From assembly GCA_024653215.1 (NCBI GenBank), contig JANLFU010000009.1:1-64000 (forward strand): DNA of 64,000 nucleotides, read 5' to 3'. Under the pieces are notes generated by a model. The model was given only the letters and a program-made list of their open reading frames with translations, was not told the origin of the DNA and did no database searches. The DNA is from Candidatus Saccharicenans sp. (lineage in GTDB: Bacteria; Acidobacteriota; Aminicenantia; Aminicenantales; Saccharicenantaceae). A program made the position numbers and the translations under genes. This document shows positions 42,085-51,335 of the stretch, in pieces. Position 1 is the stretch's first letter. Every line of letters begins with the position of its first letter.

Positions 42085-43107
42085 ATGATAAATGTCGGCG
42101 TTATCGGTTTCGGTTACTGGGGGCCGAACGTAGCCCGGAACTTTAATGCCAGCCCGGAGGCCCGGCTCACAGCTATCTGTGACCTGAGGCCCCAACGGAT
42201 GCTGGTGGCTACTTCGACCTACCCCTTCATCAAGTCTTACACCAACCCGGATGAGCTCATCAAGGACCCGGAAATAGACGTGGTGGCCGTGGTCACGCCT
42301 GTTTCCAGCCACTATGACCTGGCCCGCAAGGCCCTGCTCAACGGAAAGCATGTGTTCGTGGAAAAGCCATTTACGATTAACAGCCAGGAAGCGGAAGACC
42401 TGATTGAGCTGGCCGCCAAGAAGAACCTAAAGATAATGGTGGACCACACCTTCCTCTTTACCGGTGCTGTAATCAAGATGAAAGAGCTCATTGACTCGGG
42501 CGAGCTCGGAAACATCCTCTTCTACGACTCTGTCCGGGTCAACCTGGGTCTTTTCCAGCACGACGTCAACGTGGTCTGGGACTTAGCCCCGCACGATTTC
42601 TCCATCATGTGTCACCTGATAAAGGAAAAACCGGTGGCCGTCTCGGCCCAGGGTGTTTCACATTACAACGGCGATTTTGAGGACGTGGCCTACATCACGG
42701 TTTACTTCAACAACCCGCATCTCATCGCCCATTTCCACGTCAACTGGCTGAGCCCGGTTAAGGTGCGCCGCACTATCATCAGCGGCAACCGCAAGATGCT
42801 GCTCTGGGACGACATTTCGGCCGACGAAAAGGTCAAAATCTATGACCGCGGCGTTGAGCTCAAAATCCAGACCTCGGAAGAACATGTCCACAACATGCTC
42901 ATCAATTATCGCATCGGTGATGTCTACGTGCCCAAGCTGGAACCAACCGAGGCCCTGAAAAAAGAAGTTGACTATTTTATAGAATGCCTGAAGCAGAATA
43001 AGGAACCTTTCAACAACGGAGAGGCTGGCCTGATGGTGGTCAAGCTGCTGGAGGCTTCCAACAGGTCTATCGCCCAGAAGGGCCATCTGGTAAAATTGAC
43101 AGAGTAG
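42085..43107 (+). CDS. Gfo/Idh/MocA-family dehydrogenase (WbpB-like)
   Basis: 340 residues. NAD-binding start INVGVIGFGYWGPNVARNF, then VVAVVTPVSSHYDLA and the family EKP motif in GKHVFVEKPFTINSQEA. The middle VVWDLAPHDFSIMCHLI supplies the family's catalytic His region. In the WbpB/WlbA role it oxidises the C3 hydroxyl of UDP-GlcNAcA to a ketone for the aminotransferase. Position between the aminotransferase (32 bp) and acetyltransferase (27 bp) genes supports that. Substrate specificity is inferred from context. Confidence 0.88.
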   Translation: MINVGVIGFGYWGPNVARNFNASPEARLTAICDLRPQRMLVATSTYPFIKSYTNPDELIKDPEIDVVAVVTPVSSHYDLARKALLNGKHVFVEKPFTINSQEAEDLIELAAKKNLKIMVDHTFLFTGAVIKMKELIDSGELGNILFYDSVRVNLGLFQHDVNVVWDLAPHDFSIMCHLIKEKPVAVSAQGVSHYNGDFEDVAYITVYFNNPHLIAHFHVNWLSPVKVRRTIISGNRKMLLWDDISADEKVKIYDRGVELKIQTSEEHVHNMLINYRIGDVYVPKLEPTEALKKEVDYFIECLKQNKEPFNNGEAGLMVVKLLEASNRSIAQKGHLVKLTE

Positions 43108-43134
43108 ACAAATTCAGGCTGAAGGGAGGACCTG

Positions 43135-43617
43135 ATGGAATACTGTCGCATTGCCCCCGACGTCAGGCTCGGGGAAAACGTTAAAATTTTCGCCTTTGTC
43201 AACCTCTATGGCTGCACCATCGGCGACAACACCAAGATCGGAACCTTCGTGGAAATCCAGAAAGGCGCGGTTATCGGCAAGAACTGCAAGATTTCCTCTC
43301 ACACCTTCATCTGCGAGGGCGTGACCATTGAAGATGGAGTCTTTATCGGCCACGGCGTGACCTTCATCAATGACCTATATCCTAGGGCCACAACCGAGGA
43401 AGGCTCTCTCCAGACCGAGCAGGACTGGAAAGTGATCCCTACCCTGGTTAAAAAGCGGGCTTCCATTGGCTCTGGCGCCACCATCCTGGCCGGGGTGACC
43501 ATTGGCGAAGAGGCCATCGTCGGGGCCGGCTCGGTGGTTACGAAAGATGTCCCGCCCCGCACCGTGGTGGCCGGCAACCCGGCCCGGGTGCTGCGGACTC
43601 TTGACGACAAAACTTGA
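43135..43617 (+). CDS. hexapeptide-repeat sugar N-acetyltransferase (WbpD-like)
   Basis: 160 residues of left-handed beta-helix with hexapeptide repeats throughout (IGDNTKIGTFVEIQKGAVIG, IEDGVFIGHGVTFINDLYPR, IGSGATILAGVTIG) and the closing VVAGNPARVLRTL. The FINDLYPR block is typical of WbpD/WlbB-type N-acetyltransferases acting on 3-amino sugar nucleotides. Acetyl-CoA would acetylate the amine added by the gene at 40940. A strong ribosome site (AGGGAGG) precedes the ATG. Confidence 0.88.
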   Translation: MEYCRIAPDVRLGENVKIFAFVNLYGCTIGDNTKIGTFVEIQKGAVIGKNCKISSHTFICEGVTIEDGVFIGHGVTFINDLYPRATTEEGSLQTEQDWKVIPTLVKKRASIGSGATILAGVTIGEEAIVGAGSVVTKDVPPRTVVAGNPARVLRTLDDKT

Positions 43618-43673
43618 TTTTTTGATATAGAATTTTGTAATTTTATATCATAGATACAGCCGGGAACGGGGCC

Positions 43674-45128
43674 ATGCTCAAAGAACGGGACCGATTCTTA
43701 AAGGAAGTTGCTTTCCTCCTTGACATTCTATTCCTGACCGCGGCTTATATTCTGTCTTATGGCCTCCGGGAATTATTCGATATCAACCTGAAACTCTCCC
43801 GGCTCATTCCAGAAGCTGAAGTCACCGGCACTCCCCTTTCCACCTTTCATCAGTATGCCTTGGCCTATTTCCTTGGAATCTTCGTCTGGATCCTGGCCCT
43901 GTTCTTCAGCCGCAGCTATAAATTCCTGCGGATTGAGCCCTATTACCGGGCCGCGGCCAGGGTGATCAACTCCTCGGTCCTGATGTTTTTTGGTTATGGC
44001 ACGGCCCTGTTTGTACTGAAGGCAGCCTATCTCAGCCGGCTGTTCTTTTTCATTTTCATCGTGATCGGCACCCTGGCCCTACTGATCGACCGGGCCATTG
44101 TCGTTGCCGCCCTCAGAAAAATCCACGAGCAGGGCTACAACTGGCGCCATATCCTGGTGGTCGGAACCGGCAACCGGGCATCCCAGTTCATCACCAAGGT
44201 CCGCCAGAACCCTGACTGGGGCCTTAAGGTCATCGGCATAATTAACGATGACGAACAGCGTGATATCAAGGAAGTTAACGGAGTCAAGGTGATAGGCTTC
44301 CTTAAAGACCTGCTGGACATATTCCACCGGGTGCCGGTTGACCAGGTGGTCTTCGTGCTGCCGCGCAGCAGGCTCAACCAGATCCAGGAAGCTCTCCACG
44401 TCTGCGAGGTCGAAGGCAAGGAAACTTCCATAGCCATTGACCTCTATGATATGAAGATTGCTCGTTCGGTGATTACTGAAATTGACGGCATACCACTGCT
44501 GAGTTACAACACCGTTCGCATCAGCGAGTGGCAGTTGTTTGTCAAGCGGGCCATGGACATATTTATTTCTTCAGTGGCCATTTTCCTCCTGAGCCCGATA
44601 TATGTTGTCGCAGCCGCAGCCATCAAGCTCACCTCCCCCGGGCCGGTATTCTTCAGGCAGGAAAGGCTGGGGCTTCACGGCCGGAAATTCAAGCTGATGA
44701 AGTTCCGGACGATGCGAATTGACGCCGACAAGCACCTGTCGCAGGTTAACAACCTGGCCGAAATGACCACACCCCAGTTCAAGAATAAAAAGCTGCGCTA
44801 CATAACGCCGGTCGGCCGCATCCTCAGAAAGTTCAGCATAGATGAGTTCCCGCAGTTCTTTAACGTCCTGGCCGGCGACATGAGCATTGTCGGGCCCAGG
44901 CCGACCGTGCCCTGCGAGGTGGAAAAATACGAGGTCTGGCAGCGCCGTCGTTTCTCAATGAAGCCTGGCATCACCTGCCTGTGGCAGATATCCGGCAGGA
45001 ATGAAATCGACCACAACGGCTGGATGAAGCTCGACCTGGAATATATAGATAATTTCTCCCTGTGGCTGGACGTCAGCATCATTTTCAAGACCATCCCGGC
45101 CGTGGTGTTCGGCAAGGGCGCCTATTGA
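43674..45128 (+). CDS. polyprenyl-phosphate sugar phosphotransferase (WbaP/EpsL type)
   Basis: 484 residues. An N-terminal four-to-five-helix membrane domain (LDILFLTAAYILSYGLRELF onward), a central Rossmann-like CoA-binding domain (ILVVGTGNRASQFITKV, VIGIINDDE), and a C-terminal sugar transferase: KRAMDIFISSVAIFLLSPIY, PGPVFFRQERLGLHGRKF, KLMKFRTMRIDAD, RKFSIDEFPQFFNVLAGDMS, IVGPRPTVPCEV and KPGITCLWQISGRN. It moves the first sugar phosphate to undecaprenyl phosphate and so starts each repeat unit. No other initiating transferase is seen in the window. Confidence 0.94.
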   Translation: MLKERDRFLKEVAFLLDILFLTAAYILSYGLRELFDINLKLSRLIPEAEVTGTPLSTFHQYALAYFLGIFVWILALFFSRSYKFLRIEPYYRAAARVINSSVLMFFGYGTALFVLKAAYLSRLFFFIFIVIGTLALLIDRAIVVAALRKIHEQGYNWRHILVVGTGNRASQFITKVRQNPDWGLKVIGIINDDEQRDIKEVNGVKVIGFLKDLLDIFHRVPVDQVVFVLPRSRLNQIQEALHVCEVEGKETSIAIDLYDMKIARSVITEIDGIPLLSYNTVRISEWQLFVKRAMDIFISSVAIFLLSPIYVVAAAAIKLTSPGPVFFRQERLGLHGRKFKLMKFRTMRIDADKHLSQVNNLAEMTTPQFKNKKLRYITPVGRILRKFSIDEFPQFFNVLAGDMSIVGPRPTVPCEVEKYEVWQRRRFSMKPGITCLWQISGRNEIDHNGWMKLDLEYIDNFSLWLDVSIIFKTIPAVVFGKGAY

Positions 45129-45168
45129 AGACCGAAGCTTTTAATGATATAAAGAAGCGGGGCAAAAA

Positions 45169-46473
45169 TTGAAACCTCAAAGAGTTGCAGTCGGTCTTAT
45201 TTTTTTATTATTACTGTCCCTTTTTGTAATCTCACCCGCCCCGGCCAGGGCCCAGGGCGCCAACTGGATGGCCAGCTCTGTCCTGGGGCTCCTGCGAGCC
45301 GCCCCCTGGAAACTGGGTTTGCTGCGAGGTTACCGGGCCTTTACACTGGGCAATGTGGGTTATGATTCTGATATCTATTATGGTTTCCAGGATAAAGAAT
45401 ATCCAGATTTCACTTTCACCGCCGGTCCTTCCTTTCAGTGGTTTGTGCCCCTTAAGAAACTGATAATATTTGACACCTATCAGCAGATCCAGGGTGCATT
45501 TTACGCCCAAAACGAGAAGGAAAGATCATTTAATTACAGGACCCATGCCCAGGTCCACTTTCTTCACAAGAAATTCTACGGAAAAACTGCCCTCAACTAT
45601 GACAACACCCGGCACCGCTTCAGTCCAGAACTCATCCTGAACATAAGGCAGGAGCAAATCGCCTGGAATGGCCTCATGCTCTGGCAGTTCTCAAGAACCG
45701 GGGCCATAGCCTGGCAGCTCAGCACGGCACTATTTAACTACCGCAATGCTGAATACGAGGGTATTTCACTCGACCGGGAGCTCAACCGACGGGAAACCTA
45801 TGCCGACACCTTTCTATATTTTCAACCCAACCCGAAGTTCAGGTTCTTCTTAAACGGCCAGATGGGTTTTTACAATTTCAAGTACGTGGAATCAAGAATC
45901 AGGGATAGCCGGAGCTACGCCATCCTCGGAGGCCTGGAATTCACCCCGGAACTGTCACCCACCGGGGCCACCTTCCAGGGTGGTTTCAGCATAGGCTATA
46001 TCTATATTGACCCGAAGAACTCTGCCTACCAGCCGGCCTCGGACATCGTGGGCAACGGCTCGGTCAGCATAACCTTGAGCCGCTGGCTCAGTGTCAGAGG
46101 CTATTATGCCAGGAATTTCAGCGTTTCCATTTACTCGAGCCTGCTTCATTACCTGAGCACGACCTACGGTGGCGGGCTGACCTTCCGCCTGAGCGAAAAG
46201 GTAACAATGGGAAATAACATCACTTTCGGTCAGACCGATTATCCCTTTGAAACCGAAGGCCAGGCCACCGCTCCGACCTATAAATTTACCACCCTGTCGG
46301 CTAACCTCGGAATAAGACTGGGCAAGGAATGGAATTTTAACTTTTTCGGAAACATGAGCCAGAGGAAAATCTTCCCCGCCGAGCGCAAGTTGAACCGCTA
46401 TTTTGTTGGTTTCAGCCTGTCTTTCGGCTCGGTCCCCGGAGAAAATGTTTTGCCAATTCCGTCGCTGATATGA
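45169..46473 (+). CDS. outer-membrane beta-barrel protein of the polysaccharide operon
   Basis: 434 residues. The TTG start at 45169 is preferred because it gives a full signal peptide (VGLIFLLLLSLFVI, cleavage near ARAQG); the next Met lies after it. The mature part shows alternating beta strands with aromatic ends (YDSDIYYGFQ, YRTHAQVHFLHKKFYG, YADTFLYFQPNPKFRFFLNG) and a C-terminal YFVGFSLSFG strand. It fits outer-membrane barrels of exosortase-associated exopolysaccharide operons. It may form the export pore or a matrix anchor. No family name can be given with confidence. Confidence 0.72.
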   Translation: MKPQRVAVGLIFLLLLSLFVISPAPARAQGANWMASSVLGLLRAAPWKLGLLRGYRAFTLGNVGYDSDIYYGFQDKEYPDFTFTAGPSFQWFVPLKKLIIFDTYQQIQGAFYAQNEKERSFNYRTHAQVHFLHKKFYGKTALNYDNTRHRFSPELILNIRQEQIAWNGLMLWQFSRTGAIAWQLSTALFNYRNAEYEGISLDRELNRRETYADTFLYFQPNPKFRFFLNGQMGFYNFKYVESRIRDSRSYAILGGLEFTPELSPTGATFQGGFSIGYIYIDPKNSAYQPASDIVGNGSVSITLSRWLSVRGYYARNFSVSIYSSLLHYLSTTYGGGLTFRLSEKVTMGNNITFGQTDYPFETEGQATAPTYKFTTLSANLGIRLGKEWNFNFFGNMSQRKIFPAERKLNRYFVGFSLSFGSVPGENVLPIPSLI

Positions 46474-46522
46474 TATTAAGATATAAAAGGCTTAAATCGA
46501 CAAAATATAAGAGAGCCGTTGG

Positions 46523-47419
46523 ATGGAGAAAAGCGGAATGAAGAAGCGCAGAATATTAAAGAGATGTGCAGGGATAATTTCTTTTTTTATAATTCTTTTC
46601 CCTGTTTTTTCATTAAATCCGGCCCTGGCTCAGCAACAGGCCGACCAGGCTCAAACTCAGGCCACCCAGGTCATCGATTATCGCATCGGTGCTAAAGATT
46701 TACTGGAGATTAAGGTCTACGAACTGCCCGAACTCAACCAGACGGTTCGGGTGGCGGAAGACGGGACCATTACCCTGGCCGTTATCGGACCGGTGCCGGC
46801 CTCCGGCCTGACCGCCCAGGAGCTTGAGAAACGAATTGCCGCCATCCTGGACGAAAAGTATACCAAGGGTGCCCACGTAACGGTCATCATCAGGGAACAC
46901 CAGAAAATTGCCGTCCTGGGCGCGGTGGCCAGGCCCGGGCTCTATGAGATGGCCGGGCCCACCACCCTGCTCCAGGTACTATCCGAAGCCGGTGGCCTGA
47001 CCCAGCAGGCCGGAAAGGAAATCCACATCCTCAGGCAGCAGGATGATGGCAACGGCAAGGAAAGAATTGTGCTGAACGTTGACGACCTGATGAGGCGGAG
47101 CCAGGATACCAACATCATTCTCAAGCCCAAGGACGAGATAATTGTGCCCTTTGATCAGACCCTGACTGTTTTTGTCTATGGCGAAGTCAGGAATCCTGGG
47201 GCCATCCAGTTCCTGGAGTCAAAGGGACTGACCCTGCTCAAGGCCGTGGCCCAGGCCGGCGGCCTGACCGAGTGGGCCAACGCCGTCCAGGTCCTGGTTA
47301 AAAGAAAGGACCCCCAGACTGGCAAGGAAAAGAACCTGTGGTTCAACCTGAAGAAGATAATTGATGGAAAACGGTCAGACTTTCCCCTGCAGGATGGAGA
47401 CATAATTGTTGTTAAGTAA
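46523..47419 (+). CDS. polysaccharide export protein (Wza-like, Poly_export plus SLBB)
   Basis: 298 residues. A signal peptide (GIISFFIILFPVFSLNPALAQ) with no lipobox cysteine is followed by a Poly_export domain (YRIGAKDLLEIKVYELPELN, VRVAEDGTITLAVIG) and two SLBB domains (VLGAVARPGLYEMAGPTTLL; VYGEVRNPGAIQFLESKGLT, ending FPLQDGDIIVVK). It forms the periplasmic/outer-membrane conduit for the polymer. The missing lipid anchor suggests it pairs with the barrel protein encoded just upstream. An ATG at 46538 is an alternative start with GGAG upstream. Confidence 0.92.
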   Translation: MEKSGMKKRRILKRCAGIISFFIILFPVFSLNPALAQQQADQAQTQATQVIDYRIGAKDLLEIKVYELPELNQTVRVAEDGTITLAVIGPVPASGLTAQELEKRIAAILDEKYTKGAHVTVIIREHQKIAVLGAVARPGLYEMAGPTTLLQVLSEAGGLTQQAGKEIHILRQQDDGNGKERIVLNVDDLMRRSQDTNIILKPKDEIIVPFDQTLTVFVYGEVRNPGAIQFLESKGLTLLKAVAQAGGLTEWANAVQVLVKRKDPQTGKEKNLWFNLKKIIDGKRSDFPLQDGDIIVVK

Positions 47420-47536
47420 GGTGGGATGAGAAGAGTTGGTAAGCTATGATGTTATGAACCTGCAAAAGGGAAACTTGAATTCGGGTATGGATGGCATAAA
47501 TAACTGAGAAAATAAAATTTATTTTCAGGATAAAAC

Positions 47537-49834
47537 ATGGATAGAACAACACCCGCAACCGCCACTACCCGGCCGACCCAGCAAAACCTGCTGGAACAGA
47601 TACTTTATTACTGGAACGCCATGCTCAGGTGGAAATGGACCGGCCTGACCGTGGCCATTGTGATTGTGGCCCTGACCCTCGTTTATGTTTTCATCTCGCC
47701 TCACATTTATTCAGCCAAGGGTACTATCTGGATTGATGAGACCCAGAGTGTCCTGCCATTTGAAGAGCTGTCGCGCCTGAGCGGCGGAATAAACTCCCAG
47801 AGCCATGCCCTTCTTCTCAAGAGTCGCTCCCTGGCCTCCGATGTAATTGAAAAAATGAAGCTTCACGAGCATCCGGAATTCATGGGACCAAAGCTTCCGG
47901 TCAGGCTGGCCAAAGAAAGGATTCAACCCGACAACCCCGTTTTCAAAGAAAAACTTATAGACGAATTCATCGCCAGCCTGAATGTCTCCCCAATTTCTGG
48001 CACCAAGTTAATTGAGGTCAGCTTTGACCATAAAAATCCCCGCCTGGCAGCCGAAGTCCTGAATACCCTTCTGGATTCCTATATCGAAATGCTCATTAAG
48101 AGAAAATACACCGCTTCCGAGCAGGCCACCGAATTCTTGAGTACCCAGATTACAGCCCTGAGGAAAGACATTGAAGAAGCCGAGAAAAAGCTGGCCGAGC
48201 TGGGAACGGCCCAGGGCATCCTGCCCCTGAGCTCGGCCGAGGCTCCGCTGATTTCAAAAATCACCGAAGTCAACACCGCCCTGACCGCGGCCACCCTGGA
48301 CCGGGTCAATAAGTACACCACCTACAACCAGCTCAAGGCCCTGCGCCCGGAAGAGCTTCCAGAATCGCCGGCTAACCCGGCTATTGCCAGGTTACGCGAA
48401 CAGTATGCCCTGCTCAGCCGGGAGTATGCCCGGCGCCTGGCTACCCTTAAGCCGGAATACCCCGAAATGCAGAAGCTCAAATCTGAAATAGAAGCCACTT
48501 ATGAGTCGCTGGCCAACGAGAAAGAAAACCTGATAAAAACTGCCTACGCCGATTACCAGGGGGCCCTGGCCAAGGAACAGAACCTGCAGCGCTTGCTGGA
48601 TGACCTCAAGGCCCAGGCCTACAAGGCCAACAGCACGGCCATCCTTTATAACAGCCTGAAGATTGAAACGGATAATAAGAAAGCGCTGCTGGAAGCCCTG
48701 TCCAAGAGGCAGAGCGAAACCGATCTGGCCTCGCGCCTTAAAGACCTTCAGGCCCTTAACGTGTGGATCGTGGACAAGGCTTCGGTTCCGGTCAATCCTT
48801 CATTTCCCAACCGCCGCAAGACTTTTATGATCGGGGTGCTCCTGGCCCTAATTGGCGGCGCAGGAACCTCGCTCTTCATCAATTACCTGGTGGCCACGGT
48901 TAAATCCTCCCGGGATATTTCCCAGGCTACGGGCTGGGCAACTATAGGTACCATCCCGGCCTTCGAAAAAGAATACAAGCCGAAAGGACCCCGGGCCGAG
49001 TTCCGGACGCTGTCCAGCCTGCTCAAAGGTAAACCCGGAATCCTGGATAAAAAGAATAAAAAGAAGCACAGCCAGCCGAAACCAAAGACCGTTTCCCTGA
49101 AAGCCGACCAGGCCTCCCAGGCTCCAGCTGAAACACCCGACAGGAACAACCACCAGATTGAGCTCATCATCCAGCGCGAGCCCCGCTCCATCCAGTCTGA
49201 AGCCTTCCGCTCCATCAGGACTTCCCTGCTCCTGTCCTTTGATAGCCCGGCCCGCAAGGCCCTGATTTTCTCCAGCCCTCTCAGCAAGGACGGCAAATCT
49301 TCGGTCGTTTCCAACCTGGGACTGGCACTGGCCCAGGCCCACAAGCGCGTGGTCATAGTCGACTCCGACCTCCGGAAGCCCCGCCAGCAGGAAATCTTTA
49401 ACGTGGACTACACCTGGGGCCTGACCCATTTTTTAAGCGCCATCGTCGATGCCTCCGAAATAATCCGGCCGACCGCCTACACCAACCTGTTCGTGGTGCC
49501 CTCGGGCGTCACACCATCCGACCCCCTGGAAATCATGTTCTCAGACAAAATGAAGGCCTTTATCAGCTTCCTCAAGCAACAGTTTGACTTTGTGCTTTTC
49601 GACTCGCCACCCATCCTGGCCGTTTCCGACGCCCTGGTCCTCGGCAAGCAGGTTGATGGCTTAATCATGGTGGTCCGGGCCGGCCAGACCCCGCTCAACG
49701 CCCTGAAACAGGCCAGGAACAAGGTGGAAGACCATAAAATCAACTGCCTTGGCGTTATCATCAACGGGGTCAGCCTGCTGGAACAGGAAGGCTATTATGC
49801 CAGGCAATATTATCACTATTCCAAGCCGCTTTAA
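47537..49834 (+). CDS. Wzc-like chain-length determinant and tyrosine autokinase
   Basis: 765 residues. The N-terminal Wzz domain has a first membrane helix (GLTVAIVIVALTLVYVFISP) and a long coiled coil (about residues 180-400). A second helix near 440 ends the periplasmic part. The C-terminal BY-kinase has Walker A SSPLSKDGKSSVVSNLG (about 575-590), Walker A' VVIVDSDLRKP, Walker B FDFVLFDSPPILAVSDAL, and a tyrosine-rich tail (YYARQYYHY). It controls polymer length and export through tyrosine phosphorylation. No cognate low-molecular-weight phosphatase (Wzb) is seen in the window. Confidence 0.93.
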   Translation: MDRTTPATATTRPTQQNLLEQILYYWNAMLRWKWTGLTVAIVIVALTLVYVFISPHIYSAKGTIWIDETQSVLPFEELSRLSGGINSQSHALLLKSRSLASDVIEKMKLHEHPEFMGPKLPVRLAKERIQPDNPVFKEKLIDEFIASLNVSPISGTKLIEVSFDHKNPRLAAEVLNTLLDSYIEMLIKRKYTASEQATEFLSTQITALRKDIEEAEKKLAELGTAQGILPLSSAEAPLISKITEVNTALTAATLDRVNKYTTYNQLKALRPEELPESPANPAIARLREQYALLSREYARRLATLKPEYPEMQKLKSEIEATYESLANEKENLIKTAYADYQGALAKEQNLQRLLDDLKAQAYKANSTAILYNSLKIETDNKKALLEALSKRQSETDLASRLKDLQALNVWIVDKASVPVNPSFPNRRKTFMIGVLLALIGGAGTSLFINYLVATVKSSRDISQATGWATIGTIPAFEKEYKPKGPRAEFRTLSSLLKGKPGILDKKNKKKHSQPKPKTVSLKADQASQAPAETPDRNNHQIELIIQREPRSIQSEAFRSIRTSLLLSFDSPARKALIFSSPLSKDGKSSVVSNLGLALAQAHKRVVIVDSDLRKPRQQEIFNVDYTWGLTHFLSAIVDASEIIRPTAYTNLFVVPSGVTPSDPLEIMFSDKMKAFISFLKQQFDFVLFDSPPILAVSDALVLGKQVDGLIMVVRAGQTPLNALKQARNKVEDHKINCLGVIINGVSLLEQEGYYARQYYHYSKPL

Positions 49835-49886
49835 GTCCCTTAAAAAATATGTTGAAAACTGGCCCGGCTTTATAGAAAATAATGGA

Positions 49887-49912
49887 GAGCCAGGACAAGT
49901 TGTAGCTGGCTC
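49887..49912 (+). terminator. weak hairpin after the Wzc-like gene
   Basis: GAGCCAG (49887-49893) pairs perfectly with CTGGCTC (49906-49912) around a 12-base loop, about 50 bp after the stop. It lacks a clear T-tract, so termination is uncertain. Confidence 0.3.
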
Positions 49913-49941
49913 ATGCCTGTTGATTTCTAAGTGATGCTTCT

Positions 49942-49970
49942 TTGACAGGCTAAGGGAACTGCTATATAAG
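49942..49970 (+). promoter_or_regulatory. promoter of the PAS-GGDEF gene
   Basis: TTGACA (49942-49947), 17-base spacer, TATAAG (49965-49970), 73 bases before the ATG at 50043. It has the same hexamers and spacing as the export-operon promoter at 40736-40764. Confidence 0.65.
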
Positions 49971-50042
49971 ATTAAAAATAAGGAAAAAATGCTCCGGCCC
50001 GGAAAAATGAGAAGAGCCGAGCCCAAGACAAGGAAGCGATAG

Positions 50043-50993
50043 ATGGTTGAAAAAACATCTCTCGAGATTTTAGAAAAGGTCAAGGGTGATTTTGTCAACC
50101 AGCTCCTGGACTACACGGCCGACGGCTGTGCCCTGCTCGACCAGGATAAAAAAATAGTCTTCTGGAACAAGGCGGCCGAGGAGCTGACCGGCTTCACCAG
50201 GGAAGAGATGATGGGAAAGTCCTGCCAGGCCGAACCTGCACTCTATACAGACTACACCGGTCAGAGCCTGTGCGGGGAAAACTGTCTGTGCGACAAGGTT
50301 CTCAAAGAGAAGGTGCCCCAGGTGGTTGAGGTATTTATACAGAACAAGGCCGGTTACAGGCTTCCGGTCAGGTTAAAGGTCCTCCCGGCTCTGAATTCCG
50401 AGGGCAAGGCCATGGGCGTGGCCCAGGTCTTTACCAGCGCTTCGCCGGCCATCACCATCCCCCTGCGCGTTCCTGAACTGGAAAAAATGCAGCTTCTCGA
50501 CGTTGACACGGGAATACCAAACCGTATGTACATGGAGATGTATCTTAAGAACAAGATAAACGAATACCAGAAATTTAACATCCCCTTCGGCCTGATTTTC
50601 GCCGACATCGACAACTTCAACAAGGTCCAGGAACGGTTTGGCCGGTTCAACGGGGCCAAGCTCATCCGGATGATTGCCCGCACGCTGCAGAAGAACATTC
50701 GCTACCTGGACATGGTGGCACGCTGGGACAATGAAGAATTCATAATCTGCCTGCTAAACATAGACGAAAACCGCCTGGACATCGTGGCCAACAAGCTGCG
50801 GCTGCTGGTGGCCGAATCCTACATAACCGTGGAAACAGGCCTGCTGAACGCCACCATTTCCATGGGGGCCAGCCTGGTCCAGAGGTTCGACACGGTAGAG
50901 TCGCTGGTCAAGCGGGCTGAACAGCTCATGCTCCACAGCAAGTGGCTGGGCCGCAACCGCGTCTCCCTCACCTTCACCCAAAAAGAGACCTGA
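50043..50993 (+). CDS. PAS-GGDEF protein with degenerate GGDEF signature
   Basis: 316 residues. Residues about 15-125 are a PAS domain (DYTADGCALLDQDKKIVFWN, AAEELTGFTREEMMGKSC) with a cysteine-rich stretch (CGENCLCDK) that might bind a metal or sense redox state. Residues about 160-310 are a GGDEF domain (DVDTGIPNRMYMEMYL, LIFADIDNFNKVQERFG), but the signature reads RWDNEEF instead of R-x-GGDEF. Diguanylate cyclase activity is therefore doubtful, though E-E-F retains two acidic positions. It may be a c-di-GMP or GTP sensor, or a weak cyclase, tuning the neighbouring export operon. It has its own promoter. Confidence 0.85.
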   Translation: MVEKTSLEILEKVKGDFVNQLLDYTADGCALLDQDKKIVFWNKAAEELTGFTREEMMGKSCQAEPALYTDYTGQSLCGENCLCDKVLKEKVPQVVEVFIQNKAGYRLPVRLKVLPALNSEGKAMGVAQVFTSASPAITIPLRVPELEKMQLLDVDTGIPNRMYMEMYLKNKINEYQKFNIPFGLIFADIDNFNKVQERFGRFNGAKLIRMIARTLQKNIRYLDMVARWDNEEFIICLLNIDENRLDIVANKLRLLVAESYITVETGLLNATISMGASLVQRFDTVESLVKRAEQLMLHSKWLGRNRVSLTFTQKET

Positions 50994-51335
50994 AATTCCT
51001 TCTTTCTATCGGGTCATGCCCGGAATGAACTGTTTTGATGAGACCGGAAGGGCTTGCTTGTCTTAATTATCCCTATAAATTATTTTTTTGCTTTTTTAAG
51101 CTCCCACACACCGAATTAATCTCAAATAGAACTCATGTCTTGAACTAAACATTTAGCTGCCCAGCGCATATACCAAAATAGGCTGTGCCCATATTATTGA
51201 AACCCCGGTGACCGATTTCCTGGCTGCACAAAGCTTTTTTATATTTTTTTAAGGTTTCATCAAAACTGAAACAACATATTTTTCTAAATCCATAGCAGAG
51301 CTAACTCCGAAATTTAGATTTTCAGTGCTGGGTAA
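50994..51335. other. AT-rich spacer before the tandem repeat
   Basis: No gene found. There are T-rich runs near 51085-51100 and 51235-51255 and only a short CGGG/CCCG pairing after the GGDEF stop. Confidence 0.4.
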
